From Chryseobacterium sp. (GTDB lineage: Bacteria; Bacteroidota; Bacteroidia; Flavobacteriales; Weeksellaceae): 64,000 bases of DNA. Positions 32,911 to 41,615 of this stretch are shown here, piece by piece (the stretch's first letter is position 1; the number at the start of each line of letters is the position of its first letter). The translations under genes and the position numbers were made by a program. The DNA lies in the NCBI GenBank assembly GCA_003248755.1, contig QFQW01000001.1:62001-126000 (forward strand), written 5' to 3'. The notes beneath the pieces were generated by a model. That model was not told the DNA's origin. It did no database searches and saw only the letters and a program-made list of their open reading frames with translations.

Positions 32911-34770
32911 ATGAAAAAACTGAAATTCTCTCTATTCTCAATTCTTTTTTCTTTCATCTTGTCGGCTCAGCAAAATTCTTATTATCAGCAATATGCCAAA
33001 TATAAAATGGATATTGATGTGGATGCTGCCAATTTCACCTATCAGGGAAAACAGACGCTTGATTACAGAAACAATTCGCCGGACGAGCTGAAAGTCGCTT
33101 ATTTCCATTTGTATTGGAATGCTTTCAAACCGGGTTCTATGATGGACCAGCGTGTGCAGTCTCAGGGTGTAAATGCGGATGGAAGATTGGCAAAAAGAGT
33201 TGGAAATACAGTGGTTTCCAGATTATCCGAAATTCCGAAAAATGAAGAAGGCGCACAAAATATCCGTTGGATTAAGCAAAACGGAAAAGATTTGAAATTC
33301 GAGATTCAGGGAACTGTGATGAAAGTTTTTCTTGCTGAAACAATCAAACCAAATTCTTCCACGACTTTCACAATGGAATGGGACGCCAATATCCCGATGC
33401 AAATAAGAAGAGCTGGAAGAAACAACCGCGAAGGTGTCGATATGACGATGACACAATGGTATCCGAAAATCGCTGAGTACGATTATGACGGCTGGGCGGC
33501 TTTTGATTACGTGGGAAGAGAGTTTCACGCACCGTTTTCTGATTATGAAGTGAATATCAAAATCGATAAAGATTATGTTATCGGAGCCGGTGGAAATCTT
33601 GAAAACCCAACAGATGTCAAAGGTTATGACAGCAGTGTGACAGTCAAACCGGATATTGCGAACAAAGTAATTTGGAAATGGACAGCGCAAAATATTCTGG
33701 ATTTTGCATGGGCGGCAGACAGAGATTATTCGGTGGAGAGCTTCCCGATTTTGGATGGGCCAAAAGTTTACCTGGTTTATCAGAAATCTGAAAAAACAAA
33801 ATATTGGTCTGAGCTAAAACCATACATTACCAAATATTACCAATTGATGAATGCCACTTTCGGACGTTACAAATGGCCGAGCTATTCTTTTATCCAAGGT
33901 GGTGACGGCGGAATGGAATATGGTATGTGTACAATGGTTTTAGGAGAAGCTACAACATTAGATGGACTTTGTGAATTGATGTTCCACGAAGGTGCGCATT
34001 CTTGGTTTCAGCAGATGCTGGCAACCAACGAAAGTGTAAGGCCTTGGATGGATGAAGGATTCACACAATATGCACAAGATTTTGTTATGTACAGATTGTT
34101 CCCACCAAAAGAATCTCAGCCAAATCCTTTCGTTAACGCAATACGGGCTTATGTCAATTTCACAAAATCCGGAAAAGAAGAGCCTGCGGTTTGGCTGGGC
34201 GACCACCATGACAATGGGGCGGCTTACACCTACGCAAGTTATATCAAAGGTGAAACGTTTTTGGTACAGTTGGGCTATATTGTTGGCGAGGAAAATCTTA
34301 ACAAGATTATGCTAAAGTATTACGACGAATGGGTGATGAAACATCCTACGGAAAGAGATTTCATTCATATTGCGCAATTGGTTTCAGGAATGGATTTGAA
34401 ATGGTTCCAGCATTATTGGATCAATACCACAAAAACTATCGATTACGGAATCAAGAATGTGAAATATGACCCGCAATCAACAACAATAACTTTGGTGAAC
34501 AAAGGTGGTGTTCCGATGCCGGTTGATTTCAGTATTTTGACAAAAGATAAAAAAGTCATCAATTATAATATTCCATTGAATCTGACCAGAGTTTGGAAAA
34601 CGAAAGATATCTACGGTAATATTCAGACTTTGCCATTTTGGGCTTGGACTCAACAGGAATATAGCTTTACGATTCCTTATACCAAATCTCAGTTGTCTGC
34701 AATAGGAATCGATTTCAGCCAAAGATTGGCAGATGTGAATCCTGAAGATAATTATCTGGAAGTAAAATAA
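32911..34770 (+). CDS. M1-family metallopeptidase (aminopeptidase-like), secreted
   Basis: A 619-residue zinc peptidase with a signal peptide (FSLFSILFSFILSAQ). The zinc site is HEGAH (His359, Glu360, His363), followed 18 residues later by Glu382 in MDEGFTQY. The substrate-facing GxMEN motif is altered to GGMEYGMCTM, a common change in this Bacteroidota subgroup. The N-terminal beta domain has the DVDAANFTYQGKQTLDYRN start. It is likely periplasmic and releases N-terminal residues from peptides. It is monocistronic. Confidence 0.9.
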   Translation: MKKLKFSLFSILFSFILSAQQNSYYQQYAKYKMDIDVDAANFTYQGKQTLDYRNNSPDELKVAYFHLYWNAFKPGSMMDQRVQSQGVNADGRLAKRVGNTVVSRLSEIPKNEEGAQNIRWIKQNGKDLKFEIQGTVMKVFLAETIKPNSSTTFTMEWDANIPMQIRRAGRNNREGVDMTMTQWYPKIAEYDYDGWAAFDYVGREFHAPFSDYEVNIKIDKDYVIGAGGNLENPTDVKGYDSSVTVKPDIANKVIWKWTAQNILDFAWAADRDYSVESFPILDGPKVYLVYQKSEKTKYWSELKPYITKYYQLMNATFGRYKWPSYSFIQGGDGGMEYGMCTMVLGEATTLDGLCELMFHEGAHSWFQQMLATNESVRPWMDEGFTQYAQDFVMYRLFPPKESQPNPFVNAIRAYVNFTKSGKEEPAVWLGDHHDNGAAYTYASYIKGETFLVQLGYIVGEENLNKIMLKYYDEWVMKHPTERDFIHIAQLVSGMDLKWFQHYWINTTKTIDYGIKNVKYDPQSTTITLVNKGGVPMPVDFSILTKDKKVINYNIPLNLTRVWKTKDIYGNIQTLPFWAWTQQEYSFTIPYTKSQLSAIGIDFSQRLADVNPEDNYLEVK

Positions 34771-34864
34771 AAATATAGCAATGTAATTATTTAACAATGT
34801 ACCAATGTCAACTTAAATATTGGTAAACTGTTAAATTTATAATTTGGTAAAATTAAACGAAGCA

Positions 34865-35623
34865 ATGAACTCCATCGTAATCAATATAGGTAATACCAAT
34901 ATCCGTTTCGGATTGTTTGATGATGACAATTGTGACCTGTCTTGGGTCATCAATACAAAACCTTATAAAACGACAGATGAGCTGTTTGTGCAGATTTTGA
35001 TGCTTTATCAGACTTATAAAATCGAAGTTGATAAAATTGATAAAATCATAATAGGTTCTGTTGTTCCCCAGTTGACAAAAGTTGTAGCTAGTGCAATCAA
35101 GAAAATCCACAATAAAATTCCTGTAATTGTAGATAGAAATACACCGTCTGGTGTTGTCCCAAAATCTAAACAAATGGGAACTGATATCTACGCTAATCTT
35201 GTCGCAGCACATAATCTTTATCCTGGTCAAAAGAAAATTATTCTGGATTTTGGGACGGCACTTACAGCAAGCTGCCTTGATTCAAATGGAGAAACATTGG
35301 GTGTTATCATTGCACCAGGAATTGTAACCTCGCTCAATAGCCTGATAAAAGGAACAGCTCAATTACCGGAAATAGAATTGGTTAAGCCAAAATCAGTTTT
35401 AGGGCTAGACACCATCAGCTGTATGCAAAGCGGAATGGTTTACGGCTTCCTCGGGATGGTAGAAGGTTTTATTGACAGGATCAATGATGAGGTTAATGAT
35501 AAATGTTTCGTTATCGCAACGGGCGGTGTAAGCCATGTTTACAAACCTTTGACGGATAAGATCAATATCGGCGACAGATTACATACTTTGAAAGGTTTGT
35601 ATTTCCTCGGGAAGGATTTGTAA
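34865..35623 (+). CDS. coaX: Type III pantothenate kinase
   Basis: First step of CoA synthesis: ATP plus pantothenate to 4'-phosphopantothenate. The ATG at 34865 starts the family motif NSIVINIGNTNIRFGLFDD (phosphate-binding loop); seven residues upstream are not conserved. Later blocks: GTDIYANLVAA, ILDFGTALTASCLD and IAPGIVTSLNSLIKGTAQLP, the last two being the second ATPase motif and the pantothenate pocket. The length of 252 is typical. It abuts the convergent tadA gene with no spacer. Confidence 0.95.
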   Translation: MNSIVINIGNTNIRFGLFDDDNCDLSWVINTKPYKTTDELFVQILMLYQTYKIEVDKIDKIIIGSVVPQLTKVVASAIKKIHNKIPVIVDRNTPSGVVPKSKQMGTDIYANLVAAHNLYPGQKKIILDFGTALTASCLDSNGETLGVIIAPGIVTSLNSLIKGTAQLPEIELVKPKSVLGLDTISCMQSGMVYGFLGMVEGFIDRINDEVNDKCFVIATGGVSHVYKPLTDKINIGDRLHTLKGLYFLGKDL

Positions 35624-36055
35624 CTACCTTTTGTTTTTGAAGAAAGTTTTAACAATTGCAGAACATTCATTCTCTAAAACTCCAGTTACGACTTCTGTTT
35701 TCGGATGAAGCGATAAATTCTTATTAATGAAACCTCGTTGTTCATCTCTTGCCCCAATCACAACTTTCGAAATCTGTGACCAGGCTAAAGCTCCGGAGCA
35801 CATTACACAAGGTTCCAGGGTTACGTAAAGGATACAGTTTTGAAGATATTTTCCGCCAAGAAAATTGGCAGCTGAGGTTATAGCTTGCATTTCTGCGTGA
35901 GCGGTCACATCATTAAGAGTTTCGGTAAGATTGTGAGATTTTGCAATGATTCTGTTATTAGAAACAATGATGCAACCAATTGGAACTTCGTCTTTTTCCA
36001 AAGCTTTTTCGGCTTCCTGCAAAGCCATTTTCATAAAATATTCATCAGTAAACAT
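35624..36055 (-). CDS. tadA: tRNA-adenosine deaminase TadA-like
   Basis: A 143-residue zinc deaminase that converts A34 of tRNA-Arg to inosine in the TadA case. Zinc and proton-shuttle motifs: HAEMQAI (His, catalytic Glu) and PCVMCSGAL (two Cys). The DEVPIGCIIV segment at the N-terminus is also typical. The first base of its ATG is the last base of the Rrf2 stop, so translation is coupled. Guanine or cytosine deaminase paralogues have the same motifs, but the fit to TadA is good. Confidence 0.88.
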   Translation of the reverse strand: MFTDEYFMKMALQEAEKALEKDEVPIGCIIVSNNRIIAKSHNLTETLNDVTAHAEMQAITSAANFLGGKYLQNCILYVTLEPCVMCSGALAWSQISKVVIGARDEQRGFINKNLSLHPKTEVVTGVLENECSAIVKTFFKNKR

Positions 36056-36480
36056 TAAATTGGTGATTGCTCGGATTTTGTCATATCAGCAATGCTTGTA
36101 TCCAAAAGAGGAAGCATGTTATCACGAACGCTGATTAATAATTTTCTGATGCTGCAAGTGGCTTCATCTGTACAGTCAGCACATTTTTCGTAAAAATTAA
36201 GAGAAGCACAAGGTAACATCGCAACAGGACCATCAACGATTCTAATGACATCCAAAACTTTGATGTCAGCCGGGTTTTTCATAAAAGTATAACCACCTTC
36301 AGCACCTCTTTCGCTTTTAAGTATTTTATTCTGCTTTAGTTCTCTCAGTATTTGTTCTAGAAATTTCAGAGGAATACGTTCGCTCTCCGAAATTTTTTTC
36401 GCAGAAAATAAAGAAGCATTGTCTTTGCGGTTCAGAAACAGCAAAGTTTTGATAGCGTATTTGACTCTTTTTGAAAGCAT
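36055..36480 (-). CDS. Rrf2-family Fe-S transcriptional regulator
   Basis: A 141-residue winged-helix regulator. Helix-turn-helix: ISESERIPLKFLEQILREL; wing: GAEGGYTF. A Cys cluster (CASLNFYEKCADCTDEATC) resembles the Fe-S ligands of IscR/NsrR/RsrR-type proteins, so it probably senses iron-sulfur status, redox or NO. Its stop overlaps the tadA start by one base on the same strand. Targets are unknown; no sulfur or iron gene is adjacent. Confidence 0.88.
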   Translation of the reverse strand: MLSKRVKYAIKTLLFLNRKDNASLFSAKKISESERIPLKFLEQILRELKQNKILKSERGAEGGYTFMKNPADIKVLDVIRIVDGPVAMLPCASLNFYEKCADCTDEATCSIRKLLISVRDNMLPLLDTSIADMTKSEQSPI

Positions 36481-36547
36481 TGTTTAATCTTACGAGTGTA
36501 AAAATAATCAAAAATTTATATTTCCAAAATAATATTATTAATCAAAC

Positions 36548-36575
36548 AAAAACCGCTTCTTTTAGGAGCGGTTTA
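36548..36575 (-). terminator. Terminator after the SGNH lipoprotein gene
   Basis: AAACCGCT (36550-36557) and AGCGGTTT (36567-36574) form an 8-bp stem, with a T run on the minus strand. Confidence 0.8.
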
Positions 36576-36596
36576 ATAAAAAATGTTTTTTCTAAT

Positions 36597-38114
36597 TTAT
36601 GGGAAAGTAACTCCGGAATAAGAGTTGGGACTTACCATTGGTAGATTCGATTTATAAGTCTTATTAATTGCTTTTAAAAATTCATTAGCAATAATTCCAT
36701 AGCCTCTTCCTGTTGGATGTACGCCATCAAGAGAAAATGCTCCTCCAGTTACGAATTTAGCATTGTATTTCACACCATCCCATTGGATTCCCGATGTAGA
36801 ATTAAGTTCAATCATTTTGGCTTTTGCATCTACTAATGCTAAACCATATGAAGAAGCTAAGCTGGTAATAGATGTGTTATAAGCATCAACTGCAGCGGTT
36901 ACTAAAGCAGCTTCTGCTTTTGTTAATACGTATTGATTTTCTAATGGATAAGATACTCCATTTACATTGATAGCTGCCGGAGCACTTGCGTTGGGTTTTG
37001 CAATAATCGAGCTAGCAGGCAATAATACATAGTCTTCAGAAGTTGCTTGTCTTGCTTGCCCAAAAATCTGTCCGAATGCAGCAGCTGTGGCAGCTCCTAA
37101 TGAAGGCGTAAGTGCGGCAGTAAGTTGAGCAGATAAATTGGTTAAAGAAGTATCTTTAATAAGAACAGGGTTAGCTGAAGTTGAAGATAATAGATTAATT
37201 CTGTCTCCTGCTCCAAAAGCTGTTAAAGCTTGTTTTAATGGTCCATATAAGCTAGTATTCAATGTTGCTAGATTAGCTCCCAAAGCTGCAGGCGTTAATG
37301 GATTATACGGAACAGTTGTAAAATAAGGAACCGAAGAAACATAAGGGATATTTGCTATCACCCCTTTCGTTGCTCCAACAGATTTTAAGCCGTCAAGTAC
37401 TCCTTTTATTGATGCTGCAACTACATTAGGATCAGAGATATCATTTGAACCATAGGTCGCCGGATTGGTATTTCCTTTTTGGTCAACACCTAATCCTCCA
37501 CTTGTTGCATAACTTAGCACATCGTTTGCCCCAATCCAAAGAGAGAAGAATGTTGGTCTTTGTGCCATTGCATCTGCTAATACCGAAGTTGAAGCAGAAG
37601 TTGCAAATCTTACGAAATAAGGATTGGCTGCTCCAACTGAAAGATTAGCGGCGCTTCCATATCCAGGAGCAACTAGGTGGAATGATTTTGCGCCGGGCAC
37701 TCCCATATTCTGATATGGTCCACCAGATGCAATATTGTCCAATGCCGCCGCCGCTGCGGATTGAACCGGAGATAAAGAACCAGATACAACTTGTAATGTA
37801 TATTTTCCCCCAAAACCCGGAAGTCCAACAAACCCACCAGTATTATTTGGCATCATTGGTTGCTTGAATTCTCCTCCACCAGCAAGTTTCATTTGACCTG
37901 CGAGCATGCTTGGGTATGACTGATTTTGTCCATCAATATATAATGCTCCATCTCTGTATCCGGAAGTTAAAGAGTTTCCTAAAGAAACATATTTAGAAAA
38001 ATTTGCTTCTCCGGATGTTACAACTACATCTTCTGTGCTGTTTTCAAAATCAGTCTGGCAACTTACTGCAAATAAAAGTGTTGCAGCTAATGTTGATATA
38101 TATAATTTTTTCAT
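36597..38114 (-). CDS. SGNH/GDSL-like hydrolase lipoprotein
   Basis: A 505-residue lipoprotein (LLFAVSC, Cys19). SGNH blocks: SLGNSLTSG (block I, Ser48), LWIGANDVLSYA (block III) and DGVHPTGRGY (block V with Asp and His). The family hydrolyses esters of lipids or glycans at the cell surface. It lies 14 nt after the FadL-type porin on the same strand; this pairing is frequent in Flavobacteriia and suggests lipid or hydrocarbon handling, with the esterase acting before or after uptake. Confidence 0.85.
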   Translation of the reverse strand: MKKLYISTLAATLLFAVSCQTDFENSTEDVVVTSGEANFSKYVSLGNSLTSGYRDGALYIDGQNQSYPSMLAGQMKLAGGGEFKQPMMPNNTGGFVGLPGFGGKYTLQVVSGSLSPVQSAAAAALDNIASGGPYQNMGVPGAKSFHLVAPGYGSAANLSVGAANPYFVRFATSASTSVLADAMAQRPTFFSLWIGANDVLSYATSGGLGVDQKGNTNPATYGSNDISDPNVVAASIKGVLDGLKSVGATKGVIANIPYVSSVPYFTTVPYNPLTPAALGANLATLNTSLYGPLKQALTAFGAGDRINLLSSTSANPVLIKDTSLTNLSAQLTAALTPSLGAATAAAFGQIFGQARQATSEDYVLLPASSIIAKPNASAPAAINVNGVSYPLENQYVLTKAEAALVTAAVDAYNTSITSLASSYGLALVDAKAKMIELNSTSGIQWDGVKYNAKFVTGGAFSLDGVHPTGRGYGIIANEFLKAINKTYKSNLPMVSPNSYSGVTFP

Positions 38115-38128
38115 AATTGATTCAATTT

Positions 38129-39367
38129 TTAAAATGCGTTGTAAGATAATCCTAAACCAAAGTAAAATACATCAGCTTTCGCTTGTCCTGCAAAGTTGTA
38201 ATAGGCATTGTTGAAAGTTCTGCTTTTTGGCATTGCGTAAGCTCCGGAAATGTCTACCCCTATTTTGTTGAACTTAAGCCCAATACCTCCGGTAATAACA
38301 TAATTATCAAAAGAAGGCGTTTCTGGAATAAAGTCTTTGTCGGCATAAGGCGTTTCATCATAATACCACCCTAATCTACCCGCAATCATGTCAGTGAATG
38401 CATATTGGGTTCCTACTCGTACGCTAGAAGTATTCTTAAAGTTTTTAGGGGTTATAGAAACTGTTGGATCAGATGCCTGATTTCCAGCTGGTGCATTCGC
38501 AAAATCCAAAGTTAACTTATTGTATCTTTCCCATCCATGATAGTTATAATCAGCAGATACTAACCATTTTGGAGTAATTTTGTAAGTCAAGCCTAATGTA
38601 TATTCATCTACTAAAGGTAAAGTTGCTTTGAAACTATCAACACCTCCTGTGCTAACTAGATTTAGATTAGAATATAAGGAAGAGGGAACCATAAATGTTG
38701 CTTTACCTTCTTTAGCTTTCATGTCAACCGGAGAACGATATGCGATACTCACATCCCATTTATTATCTGGTTGGAAATAGAATCCGAATCCAAAGCCGTG
38801 ACCTTTCGCTTCATCATCTAATAGGTTTAATTGTCCGTCATAAGCCGTTAAGGCTTTTGTCCAGTCTACTTTTCCGGTTGCGTAAATATAGCTCGCCCCA
38901 AATGATGCCCAAGGTGCTAGTTTTACGGAAATCATTGGCTGCCAATAAAAACTCTTCAATTCAAGTTTTTGAACCATTTCTTTGCCTTCCCAGTTGCTTG
39001 GCCATTCAATTGTACTACCAAAAGGTGTTGACAAGCTAAAACCAACAGAAAGATTGTCCCAAATTTTATATGCAACAGCAGCATAAATTGGAGTTCCTAG
39101 AGGATTATCCGTTTCAGTTTGTTGCAATGTGTTTGGATTTTGATATGTGATCTGATTTGATACACCAAAACCACCTGCAGCTACACTTAATCTTGAAGGA
39201 ATGAAAGAAATCCCTGCTGGATTGAAAAATGCAACACTTGCATCCTCTGCGTGAGCACTTGTATGAGCCATCGCCAGCTGTTTAACACCTTGTAGAGATA
39301 CTCGGAAGCCTCCCGCGTATGTCATGACTCCGGCTGCTAGTGCCATTGATATTAAAATTCGTTTCAT
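38129..39367 (-). CDS. OmpP1/FadL-family outer membrane transporter
   Basis: A 412-residue outer-membrane beta barrel. A signal peptide (MKRILISMALAAGVMTYA) is followed by the FadL hatch region: GVKQLAMAHTSAHAEDASVAFFNPAGISF. The barrel ends with YFGLGLSYNAF, whose terminal Phe is the outer-membrane assembly signal. FadL proteins take up long-chain fatty acids and other hydrophobic compounds. It is the first gene of a two-gene operon with the SGNH lipoprotein. Confidence 0.9.
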   Translation of the reverse strand: MKRILISMALAAGVMTYAGGFRVSLQGVKQLAMAHTSAHAEDASVAFFNPAGISFIPSRLSVAAGGFGVSNQITYQNPNTLQQTETDNPLGTPIYAAVAYKIWDNLSVGFSLSTPFGSTIEWPSNWEGKEMVQKLELKSFYWQPMISVKLAPWASFGASYIYATGKVDWTKALTAYDGQLNLLDDEAKGHGFGFGFYFQPDNKWDVSIAYRSPVDMKAKEGKATFMVPSSLYSNLNLVSTGGVDSFKATLPLVDEYTLGLTYKITPKWLVSADYNYHGWERYNKLTLDFANAPAGNQASDPTVSITPKNFKNTSSVRVGTQYAFTDMIAGRLGWYYDETPYADKDFIPETPSFDNYVITGGIGLKFNKIGVDISGAYAMPKSRTFNNAYYNFAGQAKADVFYFGLGLSYNAF

Positions 39368-39387
39368 ATAATTATTATTAATGTTCC

Positions 39388-39395
39388 AAATTTAT
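39388..39395 (-). promoter_or_regulatory. -7 promoter element of the fadL-type gene
   Basis: CAAATTTA on the plus strand (TAAATTTG on the minus strand), 20 nt before the start codon. Confidence 0.5.
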
Positions 39396-39713
39396 AATTA
39401 TTTTAATAACAATTATAAAAATTTATAAAAAAAGTTAAACATTACTATTCGTAGAATAATTGTTTAATTTAAGTTTTAATTTAAGCTATTGATAATGTGG
39501 TTTTTATAATTTAATTTTAAATGTTTTTTTTATTAGTTTAATTTTAAACAATGTAATGCAAACCATATTAAAATGACGCTTTGTGTTTTGTTTTATTGTT
39601 AACGAATTTGTCTTTTTGTTAATGAATTATCAATATTAACTAAGTATTAACTCAAAATTAATAAAAAAATATTTTTTAAAAATATAATCAACAAGCCTAA
39701 ACAAAAATTATAT
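39396..39713. other. AT-rich divergent intergenic region
   Basis: About 320 nt between the fadL-type gene and ricT. Very AT-rich; apart from the two -7 boxes at its ends I see no gene, hairpin or repeat. Confidence 0.6.
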
Positions 39714-39721
39714 TAACTTTG
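39714..39721 (+). promoter_or_regulatory. -7 promoter element of ricT
   Basis: TAACTTTG, 25 nt before the ricT start codon. Confidence 0.5.
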
Positions 39722-39746
39722 CAATCAGACATAAAAAAAATTAAAT

Positions 39747-41150
39747 ATGAGTTGTGGATGTAAAACATCCGGCGATTCTTCCCATTCTTGTGGCACAAAA
39801 AGTGCAAATGGGTGTAGTAGTGTAGATACCTGCGGGAATAGTTATAAATTAAGTGTTTTTGACTGGCTTTCTGATGTTGATCCATCAAAATCAAAAGGCT
39901 CAGAATATGTAGAAGTTCGTTTCAAGAACGACCGTAAATTATATTATAAAAACGTCAACAACCTGCCGTTACATATTGGTAGCATCATTGCTGTAGAATC
40001 TAGTCCGGGACACGATATTGGAGTAGTAAGTCTTTCTGGAGAATTGGTGAAAATCCAAATGAAAAAGAAAAATTTCTCTGAAGATAGTGCGCTGAAAGTA
40101 TATCGTCTTGCCAATCAAAAAGACGTTGAAACTTGGCAGGAACTAAGAAAAAAAGAAAATGACATCAAGATACAGGCCCGAAAAATTGCCTATAGAATTA
40201 ATCTTGAGATGAAAATAACTGATGTTGAGTATCAAGGCGATGGATCCAAGGTAACTTTTTATTATACCGCAGATACCCGCGTGGATTTCCGTCAATTGAT
40301 AAAAGAATATGCTGGTGCTTTCCGTACAAAAATTGATATGAAACAAATAGGATTTCGGCAAGAATCTGCAAAAGTTGGAGGTATCGGTTCTTGTGGAAGA
40401 GAATTGTGCTGTTCAACTTGGTTGACGGATTTCCGTTCTGTAAATACGAATGCCGCTAGATACCAGCAATTGAGTATCAACCCCCAGAAACTAGCCGGGC
40501 AATGCGGAAAATTGAAATGTTGCCTAAACTACGAACTGGATAGTTATCTGGATGTTTTGAGGGATTTTCCTTCTTCAAGCACTGTTCTTAATACGGAAAA
40601 AGGAAGAGCATTCTGCATCAAAATTGATGTTTTCAAAAAGAAAATGTGGTTTGCATATGTAGAAAATTCAATGGCTTGGTACGATCTTGATATCTTCGAA
40701 GTTCAAAAGATGATCGTAATGAATAAAAAAGGAGAAAAATCTCCTGCTTTAGAAGATCTGAAAGTGGTTGAAAATCGTTTGGTAACTTCTGACTTAATTC
40801 AGGAAAACAGTGTTGATCGTTTTGAGAAAAAGAACAGAAGGCCAAAATCCAATAACAATCGCGATAGAGACAGAAGCCGGGAAAGAGGGCCTAGACAAAA
40901 TGAGAATAGAAATCAGAATGAATCTGGAAATTCTAAATCGCCGGATAATAATAGGCCTCAAAGACCTCAGGATAATAAACCTCGCGCCAATGATCAAAAG
41001 CCTGTGCAGAACAAAAATTTTGTACCTAAGAATAAACCGGTAGAGGTTCAGAACCAAAATCAAGATCAATCACAGGAAAATAAAAATCATAAAAAACCGT
41101 TCAAGAAAGCGAAAAAGAAAACGCCACCTAAAAATGAAGGTAATGCTTAG
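39747..41150 (+). CDS. ricT: PSP1-domain protein, RicT-like
   Basis: A 467-residue protein of the PSP1 family (YaaT/RicT in Bacillus, a partner in an Fe-S complex that affects RNase Y and biofilm). The N-terminus is Cys-rich (MSCGCKTSG and CGTKSANGCSS). The PSP1 domain spans about residues 60-300, with GHDIGVVSLSGELV and a Cys cluster: GSCGRELCCSTWL and GQCGKLKCCLNYE. The last 110 residues are disordered and rich in Asn, Gln, Arg and Lys. It is the first gene of an operon with gldH and a PBP; the frames of ricT and gldH overlap by 17 nt. Confidence 0.85.
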   Translation: MSCGCKTSGDSSHSCGTKSANGCSSVDTCGNSYKLSVFDWLSDVDPSKSKGSEYVEVRFKNDRKLYYKNVNNLPLHIGSIIAVESSPGHDIGVVSLSGELVKIQMKKKNFSEDSALKVYRLANQKDVETWQELRKKENDIKIQARKIAYRINLEMKITDVEYQGDGSKVTFYYTADTRVDFRQLIKEYAGAFRTKIDMKQIGFRQESAKVGGIGSCGRELCCSTWLTDFRSVNTNAARYQQLSINPQKLAGQCGKLKCCLNYELDSYLDVLRDFPSSSTVLNTEKGRAFCIKIDVFKKKMWFAYVENSMAWYDLDIFEVQKMIVMNKKGEKSPALEDLKVVENRLVTSDLIQENSVDRFEKKNRRPKSNNNRDRDRSRERGPRQNENRNQNESGNSKSPDNNRPQRPQDNKPRANDQKPVQNKNFVPKNKPVEVQNQNQDQSQENKNHKKPFKKAKKKTPPKNEGNA

Positions 41151-41604
41151 AATAATAGCAGTTTTAATTGTGTTTTTGTCTTTGGTGTCATGTCAAAGTG
41201 CCGATGAAACAGTTGTTGTAAAAGATATTGAGAACAAATGGAACAAAAAAAATATTCTGAATATTGATTTCGGCATAAATGATTTTCAAAATCCAAAAAG
41301 TATTATTTTTATTGTCAGAAATAATAATGATTATCCGTACAGCAACTTAAGACTTATTGCAAGTCTGGAACATAATAAAAAAGCCATTTCTACAGATACT
41401 CTTAATTTTGTTTTGGCAAAACCAAACGGAGAATGGATTGGATCAGGATTTGGTGACACTAAAGAAACATTGTTTCAGTATAAAGTGGATTACAAATTTC
41501 CTCAAAATGGCAATTATTCTATCAAAGTCACTCAGGCTATGAGACTTAATGTATTGCCGGGGATTGAAGATTTAGGAATTAAAGTTCAAAATACAAAGCC
41601 TTAA
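41134..41604 (+). CDS. gldH: Gliding motility lipoprotein GldH
   Basis: A 156-residue lipoprotein (LIVFLSLVSC) needed for gliding or for stability of the T9SS/gliding machinery in Flavobacteriia. The family features WNKKNILNIDF and FIVRNNNDYPYSNLRL are present, as are PNGEWIGSGFGD and a final NVLPGIEDLGIKV. It overlaps ricT by 17 nt and is followed 11 nt later by the PBP gene. This order is conserved in flavobacteria. Confidence 0.88.
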   Translation: MKVMLRIIAVLIVFLSLVSCQSADETVVVKDIENKWNKKNILNIDFGINDFQNPKSIIFIVRNNNDYPYSNLRLIASLEHNKKAISTDTLNFVLAKPNGEWIGSGFGDTKETLFQYKVDYKFPQNGNYSIKVTQAMRLNVLPGIEDLGIKVQNTKP

Positions 41605-41615
41605 TAAAAGTATTA